Source: Flavobacterium gilvum (lineage in GTDB: Bacteria > Bacteroidota > Bacteroidia > Flavobacteriales > Flavobacteriaceae). Taken from it: 64,000 nt of DNA. Under the pieces are notes generated by a model that was given only the letters and a program-made list of their open reading frames with translations, searched no databases and was not told where the DNA came from. Location of the stretch: contig NZ_CP017479.1 of NCBI RefSeq assembly GCF_001761465.1, forward strand, positions 2,170,001-2,234,000, given 5' to 3'. A program made the position numbers and the translations under genes. Positions 63,911-64,000 of the stretch are shown here, one piece after another; the stretch's first letter is position 1; each line of letters starts with the position of its first letter.

Positions 63911-63936
63911 GGCAGTTCGTTTTTGAGAAAAAAAAG

Positions 63937-63967
63937 AAACCTCTTCATTCAATTTATGAAGAGGTTT
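63937..63967 (+). terminator. Intrinsic terminator after the GNAT-like gene
   Basis: A 12-bp perfect stem (AAACCTCTTCAT, complement at 63956-63967) with a 7-nt loop, followed by TTTAAG. Confidence 0.85.
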
Positions 63968-64000
63968 TTAAGTTTTAGATTGTGCCATTTTTAGTTGACG

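Overview
The window is AT-rich chromosomal DNA from a member of the Bacteroidota, most likely a Flavobacterium or close relative. Evidence: a C-terminal type IX secretion (T9SS) sorting domain, a SprB-type repeat, a TonB receptor/DUF4249 lipoprotein pair, a PafA-type alkaline phosphatase, and many -7 elements of the flavobacterial form TAnnTTTG upstream of genes, with little sign of Shine-Dalgarno sites. I saw no rRNA, tRNA, CRISPR array or prophage.

Layout. 1-4.4 kb: end of an unknown gene, a PafA-like phosphatase, a diheme cytochrome c and lysA. 4.9-10.8 kb: gltB-gltD (glutamate synthase). 11.5-21 kb: sucC, a SelO-type AMPylase, DUF1456, a thioredoxin-fold lipoprotein-like protein, an esterase, a lipoprotein, a TerB-like protein and uvrB. 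21-26 kb: a four-helix membrane protein with a HEPN-like tail, rlmF, DUF2200, an alpha/beta hydrolase, an HD hydrolase and thiamine pyrophosphokinase. 26-29 kb: a DUF4249 lipoprotein and its TonB receptor. 29.6-37.5 kb: a single gene for a 2638-residue T9SS-secreted adhesin-like protein containing nineteen 91-residue repeats that are almost identical at DNA level. 38-46 kb: a TetR/small protein/MFS efflux operon, monomeric isocitrate dehydrogenase, rplS, trmD, a nuclease and DUF1569. 46-51 kb: an M3 peptidase and a plus-strand run of small proteins (cupin, VOC, OsmC, DUF4256). 51-52.4 kb: an intact IS3-family element inserted in what looks like the DUF4256 terminator. 52.6-64 kb: a TlpA-like protein, a cyclophilin-FKBP fusion, YceI, a DHFR-like reductase, an RBBP9-like hydrolase, an alpha-oxoamine synthase (serine palmitoyltransferase/CapA-like), a NYN-LOTUS protein, rdgB, a beta-barrel protein and a GNAT-like protein.

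Most genes are ordinary housekeeping or accessory genes in short operons. The unexplained structure lies between genes. First, at least a dozen intergenic loci are built from short A/T-rich 'words' repeated directly on one arm and inverted on the other. The word differs between loci, but several word families recur. Second, four dispersed copies of an element share conserved ends (TAGCCCYGAT at one end, an AGCRGGA-like motif at the other) and have unrelated but self-complementary centres. Third, three direct repeats of about 80 bp, spaced 180-190 bp apart, lie upstream of the giant adhesin gene. Together with the higher-order arrangement of the adhesin repeats, these are the best candidates for undescribed biology here.
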